Origin: Xanthostigma xanthostigma
Lineage: Eukaryota; Arthropoda; Insecta; Raphidioptera; Raphidiidae
Direction: 5' to 3'
DNA: 64,000 nt
NCBI GenBank assembly: GCA_963575645.1
Contig: OY754466.1
Coordinates: 12,936,001 to 13,000,000 of the forward strand
Translations under genes and position numbers: made by a program
The notes under the pieces: generated by a model
The model's database searches: none
The model's input: the letters and a program-made list of their open reading frames with translations, nothing else
Told to the model about the DNA's origin: nothing
Part shown: positions 42,531 to 52,172 of the stretch, one piece after another
Numbering within the stretch: the first letter of the stretch is position 1
Layout: each line of letters begins with the position of its first letter

Positions 42531-44463
42531 AGCGTTGGCCCTCGATAACGTAAAATAATATTTTGGTGACCTTCTTAACTTTAAGTATTATCAGTGAGAC
42601 ACCGTGGAAAAAATTACTGACTTTTTCGTTTAATTTTAATGAATATGTAATTGAATAAATAAATAGATACAAAATTTATTAGCAATTAGTAGTTGAAACT
42701 CGTTAAGTTAAAAAGTGAACTTCCAAAACATCTCTAACTTCAACTCTTGGTGGTAAAAAATCAATTGACTTAAATTTTTCAACGCTTCCCTTGAACTGAA
42801 TAATTATTTTGTGGTTTATAATGTGTGATCGAACACTGAGCACAAAAATCTATTATCAATCACTTCCGTCCTCAACAATAATATGTCTTTTCTATTTATT
42901 TGGCGTAAATATTCAAAGTTTACCTAAATGAACATACCTACAATGTGTTGTCAGAAAATTTCGTTTTTTTTTCTTTTACAATTTTCTATGTCTATGAGCC
43001 CTGTCTATATATCAATAATATGTGCTTATATAAGTCAGATCTTGAAGCAGTTACTCAGTACATGTCTCGAAGTTGACAAGTAGGTAGCTCCATTTGGATA
43101 CTGTGAAGATTTCAATTTCACATTTATTTATTTTCTATTTAGTGAATCATCTGATATCAATATGCAGGTAAGTCTTTGAATCTACATATATTTTATTTTT
43201 GTATAAAAAAGTTTTACTCAAAATTATTAAATATTTCATTCATATGTAATGTAAATGATTGCACCGCGTGTATCACCCGTAATGATTGATATTCAGCTGT
43301 TCAACTAAACATTTAGCAATATGGCTACCAAAAATTCAAATGTTGTTATTGTCAGATCTGATTAATTTTCCGTTTAACAAATTGAGTTTCTGGGAGCAAT
43401 TTTGAGATAAAAATTTAATTTGTTTATGTTATATTACCTATATATTACTGGAAAGTAAAAAACGTTTTGTGTTTTTAACTTCCGTGCGGGAATGGCGGAA
43501 AGTGTTGAAACTTACATAATATAATATATTAGATGTCGTGTCCATCGAGATAATAATTAATAAGAAAAATCGCAGGATTGTGGACACTAATAGATCTTAC
43601 TTTTTGTCCACAATCCTGCGATTTTTCTTATTTACTTACTTGTAATACTTTGAAGAGAATTATTTTATAAACTGCGTGTTAAAGAAATGTAATTTAATTT
43701 GTATCAAGCATGGGTGTCATTTAATTCTTTACATAAAATGTTTCCACCTTTTTCAGTTATATCTAATTTCGCCTTCAAAATAACACGTGTACCAACGAAA
43801 AATCAGTCAAATTCGACAATAATGTAACAAAATTCTCTAATTAAAACCCGGTTTTATTACTGATGGGAAAATGCCAATTTTGATTTCATAATGATTTCAT
43901 TATTAGCATCTGAAAATACTTCTATAAACAGATAAACCATCAAATCAACATGTTTCAAAACACTTAAAATTAAATTGTTGACCGCCATCTTAGATTTTGT
44001 TTCTGTCCCAATTAAAAAATATTAATGTTAGTGAATGCTCGTTCATGATGCCAAGTTTCGTGCATTATTTTATCCGCCATGGAAACTGATTCTAGTGCTT
44101 TCTGGTGGCAGAAAATAAAAGCTGTATATGATTTAATCACATATATATATATTTCATCTAACAGTTAGTTGTAATGAATGAACTAAAGAATAAGAATGTC
44201 TTTTAGAATTACCCAAATACTTAATAATATAAGTAATGTTTATTTCGATTTTATTATCCGTTATAAATAAATTTTGTTTTGAAATTAAAGCATATAAAGC
44301 TTTTATTTTCTGCCACCAGGGAGCACTAGAATCAGTTTCCATGGCGAATACAAAAGTGAAATTTTTACTGTTGCATAATATTGCTAAATTTTCCCATACG
44401 GCAAACAAGATTATGTTTACTACAAAGATGTCATAAACATTAATCATTTACTTCTACTTACAG
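42531..44463 (+). repeat. Array module Y, copy 3
   Basis: It starts at TTTGAGCGTTGGCCCTCGAT, right after module X, so the 1.2 kb between Y and X in copy 1 (29852-31079) is absent. From 42830 it is nearly identical to 36220-37420, including GAATCATCTGATATCAATA-type sequence and the hairpin. The upstream TIR element (44075-44345) is shortened. Confidence 0.8.
43560..43631. mobile_element. Small hairpin MITE, best-preserved copy
   Basis: TAAGAAAAATCGCAGGATTG with TGGACA is perfectly complementary to TGTCCA with CAATCCTGCGATTTTTCTTA. The loop is CTAATAGATCTTACTTTT. A partial relative lies at 63908 (AATAAGAAAAAATCGCAGG). Confidence 0.85.
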
Positions 44464-44484
44464 GCCGTTGAACAGAATGCTGAG

Positions 44485-45213
44485 ATGCTTTTAATTTTTG
44501 AGGCAGTTGGATTAGTTTCAAAAAACTGGGTCCCACCGGCGAGGAATTCAAATAACGGTATGAGGACCCGGCGCAGTTTAGAAGCGCAATTTCGACGAGA
44601 AATTCAAGAACGCGACCCATGTGGAACGTTACCAAGTGAAAATAGAGGAAATGGCGCATGCAAGAGGAGAAGTGGCACAAGGCAGAGAAAACCAGCAAAA
44701 AAGGTTGGCACTTCTGAAAGAAGGAAAAGCGATAGCAGTGTCGCGTATAAAAGAAAAACAGGTGAAAATGATTCCACAGATAAAAGAGACAAAAATGGCG
44801 CCTGCAAGAGGAGAAGTGGCACAAGGCAAAGAAAACCAGCAGAAAATGTTGGCACTTCTGAAAGAAGGAAAAGCGATAGCAGTGTCGCGTATAAAAGAAA
44901 AACAGGTGAAAATGATTCCACAGATAAAAGAGACAAAAATGGCGCCTGTAAGAGGAGAAGAAGTGAAGGAATCGCAAATAATGGCACAAACGAAAAAGAA
45001 GGCGATGAAAATAGCAGCGCGTCCGACTCAAATAATTATACGCTAAAAAGAAAAAGAAATAACGAAGCATGTCAACGCTCAAGGCAAAGAAAAATTCAAA
45101 GAGAAAACGATTTAGCCGAAGAAACAGGGAAACTAAGAACGGAACTTATTAAAATGGTTCAAGAATGGTATGAACTAAACGCGAATGTTATGCCCCAAAG
45201 TGAAGAATTTTAA
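44485..45213 (+). CDS. Repeat-borne bZIP protein, copy 3 (242 aa)
   Basis: Closely related to copy 2 but six residues shorter through an in-frame deletion before the first repeat (SENRGNGACK instead of SENSGTSERTRNGACK). Two 48-codon repeats and the acidic-serine linker are intact. The bZIP domain has N192 and R200 followed by leucines or methionine at 210, 217, 224 and 231, the canonical spacing. The frame is open back to the acceptor-like CTTCTACTTACAG at 44451-44463; the exon probably starts at 44464. The deletion keeping the frame, and the conserved zipper, fit selection on the protein or very recent duplication. Other long ORFs on both strands here are by-products of the repeats. Confidence 0.75.
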   Translation: MLLIFEAVGLVSKNWVPPARNSNNGMRTRRSLEAQFRREIQERDPCGTLPSENRGNGACKRRSGTRQRKPAKKVGTSERRKSDSSVAYKRKTGENDSTDKRDKNGACKRRSGTRQRKPAENVGTSERRKSDSSVAYKRKTGENDSTDKRDKNGACKRRRSEGIANNGTNEKEGDENSSASDSNNYTLKRKRNNEACQRSRQRKIQRENDLAEETGKLRTELIKMVQEWYELNANVMPQSEEF

Positions 45214-45836
45214 AAGTAATATATTCTTGATTATTTATTTTTTTATATAATTATATACAGGTGTGTCATAAATTCCGAGGCGGTCAATTATTGTCCATTA
45301 AAACAAAAAAAAAACAAATGTCCAGTATTTTTAAAAAAGCTATTCAGCGACATTAAATTTGGCCCCCTGCCCCCCTTCCTGGGGGCGGGGGTAACTTTGG
45401 AATTTTAAATGGGTACCCCCAATTTTTATTTATTACTTGTATTCTACGATGAAGAATAAGACACTTTTGTCTGACACATTTTTTTCAAATTCTGAGTATA
45501 TGGCGCTGTAAATGACGGAGAAAAAACAATATCTTGTCAGGTAGGCCGCGTGAACTAACGCCAACAAACCAACATGACGTCATTCTGTTCAGACAACAGA
45601 CACGTTTGACAGTGCTTCGATATTTAAGACAGCCTGTATATATATCATGTATTTGTAATTTGTTTTTCTAAAAATTGTGAAATGTCGGCATTTTTTGGGC
45701 TGATCTCTAGATCTTGCCATCCGACCCGACGCTAATATTGTAATATTGTATGTTCCATAATAATATAATACGTACTATTAACCTACAATAAATATTTTTT
45801 AGAGTTACTACATATTTTTTATTATTCACAAAGATT
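45214..45836 (+). repeat. Array module F, copy 3 (most complete)
   Basis: It contains ACAGGTGTGTCATAAATTCC, GTCCAGTATTTTTAAAAAAG, the C-rich block CCCCCTGCCCCCCTTCCTGG, AACATGACGTCATTCTGTTC and ATCTTGCCATCCGACCCGAC. It is the mirror image of 24231-24689 plus 25255-25358. Confidence 0.8.
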
Positions 45837-46000
45837 GTGAATTCAATGGATATCTCTATATCTAATATCTCGCTAAACATATCTGTAGCTAAAAATCTAT
45901 TGTTTTTTTTTTTGTTAGTGACCTTTAAATATAAAAAAAACATTTTCGATCAATTTATCCGACAACCAAATCCTATAAGGTTTGTGCGGGGTCGTTTAAA
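45837..46000 (+). repeat. Array module X, truncated start
   Basis: GATTGTGAATTCAATGGATA, ATCTCGCTAAACATATCTGT and CCTATAAGGTTTGTGCGGGG match the beginning of module X. The array ends here, and other repeats follow. Confidence 0.7.
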
Positions 46001-46064
46001 AAAACAAAACAAACATTATTATGCATACTTCATTTGTTACCGTCTTATTACTAACATAGAGACC

Positions 46065-46300
46065 CTATGTTAGAAAAACCAAGGGTAAAATCTACATTTA
46101 AAGCTGAAAATCGTATCAGAAACCGACTAATCAACTGCCGTGCTAACTCATTCAATAGAAATAGAATAGTTAACAGATTTCGTAGTACTGAGTAGAAGTT
46201 AAGAAGTGAATTTCAGTCTGCGCTTTCTACGACTATGGTGGAGGCGCCTATCGATACCCGTTTCTTCCACCACAATTGCGATTTGGCAGAAACCACAAGA
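46065..46300 (+). repeat. Repeat shared with 30840-31070
   Basis: ATCTACATTTAAAGCTGAAA, TTAAGAAGTGAATTTC and CCGTTTCTTCCACCACAATT match 30850-31060 in direct orientation. Non-coding as far as I can see. Confidence 0.7.
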
Positions 46301-46416
46301 CACTTTTTTTTTCTTTTTAACACTTCCACGTCCGGTGCCATTTGCAACCTGTTTGTCATTGACAGCAACGTGTCTATGTCAAGTCAATTTTAAAGCAAAC
46401 GTGACATATATTTGTA

Positions 46417-46608
46417 ATGGATAATAAACAATTCAAAATAAATATTACTGATATTATGACGTATTTTGGTAATTCTAAAAGTGCTCTAGTAGAAGGAGAA
46501 CAGGTTTATAGAGCGAACCACATTATTGTATGTTGTTTGAAGGAAACAAATAGCATAGAATGCGTACAAATAGTTGTGTCAACACGTACCTACATCAAAT
46601 TGAAATGA
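46417..46608 (+). CDS. Unrecognised 63-aa ORF, probable exon of a mobile-element gene
   Basis: It starts MDNKQFKINITDIMTYFGNS and contains LVEGEQVYRANHIIVCCLKE. A diverged, broken copy lies inside the TIR element at 27874-28005, and the same segment is present near bZIP copies 2 and 3. The relation at protein level suggests former or present coding. The style (short N-terminal helix, GEQ-x-Y-x-ANHII, paired C) recalls N-termini of insect proteins with a SWIM zinc finger and YqaJ-like nuclease domain, but the CxC...CxH motif is absent, so this is tentative. The sequence GCGGTAAGTC, donor-like, follows the stop closely; the true frame may continue differently. Confidence 0.4.
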   Translation: MDNKQFKINITDIMTYFGNSKSALVEGEQVYRANHIIVCCLKETNSIECVQIVVSTRTYIKLK

Positions 46609-46705
46609 AGCGGTAAGTCATCAATAATTATCAATAATTATCTACGAAATTTTCTTGTATTGCGTGTGCAGAGAAAAAATGCAAACACATTCTGGCAACA
46701 TTGTT

Positions 46706-47357
46706 TTTGACGTGATAACGTCTTATAAATTGATGAATCACCAATCTTATAAATTGATAAAACACCGGCTGCATGCACGAAAAAGTGTAACGTTCCTAAA
46801 TCCTAACGTTCGTAACGCGTAACGTTCCGCCTGACCATGTGCGTGCTTTTTGCTAATTTCTCGCTCAATTTAAATCAGATCGGTTTGAAACCAGTCTTAA
46901 ACGAAAGAGGAGAACATTTTACATAGATTTCGTATAACAGAATTTGCCTAAACAGTTTTTTTATACAAATTTATATAGAAAAATAGCTGTATAAATGCAA
47001 TGTTGTCTAATGCATGGTGCGACGCGATCGGTCGTCTTTGTTTGCCGTACATGGAAATTAGAAGAGAACGTATGTCTTATCTTAACATGAAAACGGCTGC
47101 ATTTCTAATGTTTAATTCAATTTTTTGACATTAGTATTTTGTGAAATGCAACGCCTTCTAAGTTAAGTATTGGAATAACTAATTATTATTAGAACATAAT
47201 ACTTTGACAGTTGCAAACGTCACTTTTGACATTTCTTATCATTCCGACACCAAGGATAAGCGGATTGAAACCAAATTTTGGGAGGTTTAGGTTATGTATT
47301 ACGGAATACGTTATCACGTAAAACTATCCTCCGTAAACCGACTTTACAGACAACCAA
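46706..47357 (-). mobile_element. Repeat family D, inverted long copy
   Basis: Left end TTTTGACGTGATAACGTC and CTTATAAATTGATGAATCAC; right end AATACGTTATCACGTAAAAC, then CCGTAAACCGACTTTACAGA followed by CAACCAA. The interior shares the TAACGTTCCGCCTGACC block with 22280-22340. No coding region. Confidence 0.8.
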
Positions 47358-47937
47358 TTTTTTTTTCATCGGTTGGTTCTTTTATTTTCTATTTATATAC
47401 CTACATCAGTAGTTTTTTTCTCCATAATTATGAAAATTTGTTACTTGTCATTTTGAATTTCTTTCTAACCTAAATGTCTATCCTTTTTTTCGGCGACACA
47501 GAAGAAAATTTTTGCGAACCGTGCGGACGTGAAAGTGTTAAAGAACTGTTGTGTTGGGGATCTAAAAAAAAATTTTGTCGCGGGTTTTTCAATATTTTTA
47601 ATTTCGATTTTTATTGGTATTGAAGAGGTCTTCGCAAGGTATGTCTTTCTCAAAAGCTGTACAGTGTAGACTCCAGACTTAAAAGTACTGTCGAAAGAAT
47701 AAGTAGGTATATATTGTATCCTAATATATACAATATTTTATGTTTCCAAATCCGGTGCTAGAAGCATATAATTTACATATCATGGTCGGTGTAACGAAGT
47801 ATATTTTCCAGTTTGAAAACTGATCTGTGAATAATGTTGTCACCCAGCGAAAAATCAAAATGAATTTTTTATGACAAAAGGATATTCCAGTTCAGTAGCG
47901 TAACTGTAATGATGATAGATGAGGCAAAGGACTCCAC
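47358..47937. other. No gene recognised
   Basis: Mixed sequence. A 62-codon minus-strand ORF (47465-47653) has no motif. Confidence 0.4.
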
Positions 47938-48027
47938 ACAAACATTATGGGATTTGATTCTCGGGTAAGTTGATCAAAAATGGTTTTATTTTATAGTTTA
48001 AAGGTCACTAAGATAAAGTGTCCATGA
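47938..48027 (-). repeat. Array module X terminal fragment
   Basis: CAAACATTATGGGATTTGAT, TGATCAAAAATGGTTTTATT and TTTAAAGGTCACTAAGATAA match the terminal part of module X (for example 39500-39600 inverted). Confidence 0.65.
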
Positions 48028-48032
48028 CCCCC

Positions 48033-48118
48033 CCCCCTGAATATATTTAACTAATATACGCAAAAAATATAAACGACTTTTATATTTTTTGTGTATATTA
48101 ATTAAATATATTCGGGGT
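48033..48118. repeat. Hairpin, ~35-bp arms
   Basis: CTGAATATATTTAACTAATA with TACGCAAAAAATATAAA pairs with TTTATATTTTTTGTGTATA and TTAATTAAATATATTCGG around ACGACT. It is preceded by a run of ten or more C. Confidence 0.75.
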
Positions 48119-48638
48119 GGTCAAGTCATACTTTAAAAACGACAAAATAGTCTTGAATTTCAATTTCTGGATTATATAAATGCTAAAAGGAAAGATTAAA
48201 AAAATGTTAAGTTGCCTAAAGCATATTTTTTTGGTTTATTTTTTTGCAATTGTCATATGCTGCGCAGAAGCGAAATAATCGCAAACGCAATTCTAGACTC
48301 GCGATTCCAGATTCACCCATTGATAAAATACTATTTTTTTTATTATTATTATTATTTCAACTGGCCTAAAATAGATACCCTAAATTCGTCGTCAGCTCTC
48401 CGTCTATTAGAATCGATGACAATACCTGATAATTGTTGCTGAAGTCAGGATAGTCATCTCACTATGCAACTTTTTAACAACCTATGGTAGTCGTACTGTG
48501 TTTGGGCTCGTTTTGGTCCGCAGACGGTTATGATGATAATACAGCCATGCTATGTGCTTAAATAGTAGATTACTAAAAAGGAAATAATAAAATATAAATA
48601 AAAAATCTTTTAAAAACAAAATTATAATAAAAAGTACT
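48119..48638. other. No gene recognised
   Basis: AT-rich; a 76-codon ORF (48212-48442) with a poly-Y stretch from TTATTATTATT is a by-product. Confidence 0.45.
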
Positions 48639-48781
48639 CAAACAAATAAAATTACTTTGTCATTATTGACCTGACCTAAAAGCTTCTCGCGAGATACGTT
48701 CATAAAAATATTATAATTTTAAACTCTCGCAAAATGCTTTTAGGTCAGGTTAACGATGATAAAATTATTTTACTTGTTTGA
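48639..48781. mobile_element. Foldback MITE, 143 bp
   Basis: TCAAACAAATAAAATTACTT and TGACCTGACCTAAAAGC pair with GCTTTTAGGTCAGGTTAACG and AAATTATTTTACTTGTTTGA. The loop contains TTCTCGCGAGATACG. No coding. Confidence 0.8.
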
Positions 48782-49679
48782 TTGTTTGTTATTTTCTTCA
48801 TTTTAGTGGCGGCATAATATTGAGGTTAGTTTAAAAAGTGCCAAATAAAAATTAAAAAAATCTTTGACACGAAACTACTCCGTCTAATCGGTTGCTGCAA
48901 TACGTCAATAAAAAATGAACAACTTCAAAAATTATTGTTTAATTGGTGTGCCGTTAATCCTAGTTACGCCTCTGCGTCATCAATTTTTAATAACGTCCAT
49001 AACAAACAGGAAAAACCAGTAAAGCTTTGAGGGTTGGAAAATTTCAACTGAATCAAACGGAAATATTATAAACGAGAAATATCACAAATTGCGATGTAAA
49101 ATTTATGAATATTCACGTCCCTATACTAGTATAATGACAGTACTTATCGGTATGCATAACCTTTGTAACAGAAACAGTCGATAGTAATTACTAGACATAA
49201 CCAATGAATATTAATATATGCTCACCAACTATAGGAGAGCGTTGATTACATAGACCAGTCCCAAAATCTAAATAAAAATGCTTTAAATTTTTTTTGGCTC
49301 CCGCGCTTGAAGGCCGCGATTCAACGGTTTTGTCTATACGACGTGTTCAAAAGCAGCGTTCGAAGTGTTGATGACTGGTTTCCTCCTTTATTTTTCTTAT
49401 GCTATGCGTGACTGTGTTCTCTGCTCGGTCGTAGTCCGCCTTTCCGTGCTTGGTCAGTGATTTTGTATGCCGTAGTGCTGGTGTCCAGATTCCTCCTTCA
49501 TCCTTTCTGTTGAAATTCGATGTGTTTTTGTATTGCTTTGTATATAGGTACGCGGATAGTAACTCTATAACTTCGATTTCCTCCAAGAGGCTCTTGTGAT
49601 TTAGCGTTAATGTGTTGCTTAGCTATTGCAGATTATCGGGGCCCACTCGAAATTCTGTGGTAAGTACTTATATAGTATA
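48782..49679. other. No gene recognised; piece of the 114-bp unit
   Basis: At 49397-49436 TTATGCTATGCGTGACTGTG and CTCTGCTCGGTCGTAGT match the tandem unit of the foldback at 6723-7204. A 79-codon minus-strand ORF (49347-49586) overlaps it and has no recognisable domain. Confidence 0.45.
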
Positions 49680-50790
49680 GTAGCGGTCCCGCCCGGTTTC
49701 ACCCGGGTGCAAAAGAACGAATGGGGAAGGGAGGGACATGAGTACGCACATTCATCTTAGTTTACCGAGATGAATGTTGTGCCCAAATTTAATGATGATC
49801 GGAGTTACCGTTTAAACGTTTTTGTTGATAAAAATCAGTATTTATACTTTTTTAAGTAATTTTCTTTTAAATCAACAATTACTGTAATTAATAAAATATA
49901 ATAAATATTCAATTGAAAACACTAGGAATATTATTTTAAAGTAGACTTTCTTCATTTGAATCTGCCGCGCTTTACACACTATATTATATGCCTACTTTAA
50001 TTAACTCTCACTAAATGGATGATTAGCAAATTTTGACAGATTAGAAAAAAACAATTGGAAGATCTACAGTACTAGAGAGAAATAATTTTAAAGAGTTATA
50101 ATAAAAGTAATTAATAGATAGATTTCGTTAAGAGTGTTAAACAAGTGATTTAAAGAAGTGATAATAATAAACTTCAATTGTCGTTTCTTTATTTTACAGG
50201 TAACTTTGTAATTATTGTAAATAGCCCTTATAATTAGTAATAAACTAATCTTTTATTACAGAGAAACAAAATTGTTTATTGTTATTGAAGAAAAATTAAC
50301 ACCCTTATATAGGTATCCATAGTTATAACAGTTTTCAAATGAGCTATTAATTAGAATTATTTAATTTTAATTGGTCGTAAATAAAATTAAAATAAATTTA
50401 AATGTAAGCCTTAGAAGAAAGTAATGTAGAAAATAAAAAAAAATAAAAATATATTTGTCCAACGAAGGGCTCGAACCCACGACGCTGATATTAACAGACG
50501 CATGCTCTACCGACTGAGCCAGCCGGGCTTGTAAATGTACAACGCTAATATTGGTATATTTAGTTAGGGCATTTCACCTGAATAGAAGCTTATTTTTGAG
50601 ATACATTTTGCAACATTTTTCATTGATGCTCCGCTCCTATTGGTTGTAGCGTGGTATTATATAGCTTATAGCCTTCCTCAATAAATGAGCTATTCAACAA
50701 TAAAAAAAATTATAATTTGAACCAGTAGTTCATGACATTAGCGCGTTCAAACAAACAAACAAACTCTTCAGCTTTATATATTAGTATAGA
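49680..50790 (-). mobile_element. Helitron-like element, 1.1 kb
   Basis: The right end, read on the minus strand, starts TCTATACTAATATATAAAGC and TGAAGAGTTTGTTTG. The left end carries GGGTGAAACCGGGCGGGACC then GCTAC where the short copy at 9951 has GCTAG. Both share CGCTACAACCAATAGGAGCG-type sequence. It is about 830 bp longer than the 9951 copy because of an AT-rich middle part that includes a tRNA-like sequence. No Rep/helicase ORF. Confidence 0.75.
50457..50528 (-). ncRNA. tRNA-Lys-like sequence with GTT anticodon position (decayed)
   Basis: On the minus strand it starts GCCCGGCTGGCTCAGTCGGT (A box perfect) and has B box GGTTCGAGCCC. Overall it resembles an animal tRNA-Lys body, but the anticodon loop reads CTGTTAA, giving GTT. 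The anticodon and T stems each have mismatches. It sits within the Helitron-like element, so it is a captured tRNA or tRNA-derived SINE piece, not a likely working tRNA. Confidence 0.65.
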
Positions 50791-50804
50791 TATATAGATT
50801 TGTT

Positions 50805-51345
50805 CAATTTATGTGATAACGCAGTCTCTATGTGTCCTCTCTTGTACTCTGTTTACACTCCGTTTTGTTGTCCCACAGGTGCAGGGAAGGCAGTATACTC
50901 CAGGTGTTGCTCAGTTGGTCTCTTATATCCTTGGCAAATCTTAAATACTTCTGAATCTGTTTTCTTGGTTTGTAGATTGCTTTGATGTTGTACTTCTCCA
51001 GAAGTTTGCTGATGCGATCCGCTGTATTTTTAATATATTCTAGTAGATACGCTCTGTATCTTTGGGCTTCTTACTCTGCATTCTTCGGGGTGACTGTTAT
51101 TCTTGGTCGTAGGGTTCAGTATACTTCTTGTAGTGTGTATCTGTTATTTTACAATGCTGTTTTTAGATGATCTAGTACCGACCGGAGATGTATCGGTTCA
51201 TATTTTTGGGTTGCCCTGTTTACTCGTGTCTTGATGAGTTCACTTTTTTTGTTTTTGGTGATTGTTCAACTCCATGTTGAAGTATCGATCTGGGTTTCAG
51301 TTTTCAATTGTCCTGTCTTTTCAGTAAATGTCTAAGAAGACAAAA
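50805..51345 (-). pseudogene. Penelope-like element remnant (RT C-terminus to GIY-YIG start)
   Basis: Reading the minus strand from about 51345, in one main frame with stops, gives EPIHLRSVLDHLKTAL, then AYLLEYIKNTADRISKLLEK followed by YNIKAIYKPRKQIQKYL and KDIRDQ. This series (paired K/R, I-x-TDRI-x-LL-x-KY-x-I, then KD-x-RD) is the region between reverse transcriptase and GIY-YIG endonuclease in Penelope-like elements. A frameshift follows, then KRSV-type residues of the GIY-YIG start. It is dead: several stops and at least one frameshift. Confidence 0.75.
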
Positions 51346-52053
51346 ACTTTAAAAACTGTTTTTTTTTTTGTTATAAATACCGTATATACCCACTTTCATA
51401 TGCATTATGCATTTATTAAAAAGCTGACTGATTTATTCCCCTCAGTTAGAAATAATTTCACCGAAAGCCATTTTCCTTTGGTTCGGGGTTGAACAGACAG
51501 GCAGAAGAAAAATTATTAAGATTTGGAATTATTCAAAATGATAATTATATCAAATTGTTGTTACAATAGATTAGTCAATAGTCAGAATAAACTGATTTAT
51601 TGAATGTAAAATACAATAAGAAGATTGAAGTTATATACTTGCCGCTTGGTACCTACAGCTGTTTGACCTACATTTATCATATTATAGGTATCCCGTTGTG
51701 TTTTCATATTCAAGACGTTGCGGTTCCTTAGTTTCCGTCACAATTCCAGACGTGACCCGACGCCAAATCACTATCAAATCGACACACGCCGCGCTTTGTT
51801 CATCGGACACATCGACAAAAATGACTCGTCGTGCGTTTTAATATCAGAACGTAAGTCAGCCGACACTTCATTTCCTTTCAGACTTAATTTATCGATTTCA
51901 TTAAGACAACGACTGCCGTCCTAAATCAAAAGGGCGTAACTCATTTTAAAGCGATTGTCTTAGCTGGCCGTGACGCATAATTTCCTGTTACTAAAGTGAC
52001 GTCATAGACGTATGCATCTGCCTGCGTCATCACAAATTACATACAGGCGGACC
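51346..52053. other. No gene recognised
   Basis: Mixed sequence. A 68-codon ORF (51718-51924) reads like ordinary protein composition but has no motif and no supporting context. Confidence 0.4.
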
Positions 52054-52105
52054 TCGACTTTCGCACATAATTGGTTCCTAAAAATGTATGCGAATGTTGA
52101 ATGTT
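52054..52105 (+). mobile_element. Possible pogo-like terminal fragment
   Basis: CAGGCGGACCTCGACTTTCG followed by CACATAATTGGTTCC is in the style of pogo/Tigger termini and is preceded by TA. No partner end was found; the Harbinger-like element inserted 70 bases downstream. Confidence 0.45.
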
Positions 52106-52172
52106 CGAAAGGAGAGGGAAGTAAAAAAAATATTAAATTGTTCCGTTTCTCACTCATGTTTATAAACTTTTA

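Noticed and set aside
44621..45046. 141-codon plus-strand ORF in another frame of bZIP copy 3
   Set aside because: Repeat by-product: the same frame in the other copies is shorter or starts elsewhere, and it has no bZIP or other motif.
49347..49586. 79-codon minus-strand ORF
   Set aside because: Overlaps a fragment of the 114-bp repeat unit; no recognisable domain.
51718..51924. 68-codon ORF of ordinary composition
   Set aside because: No motif, no splice context and no repeat relation; length is within chance expectation.
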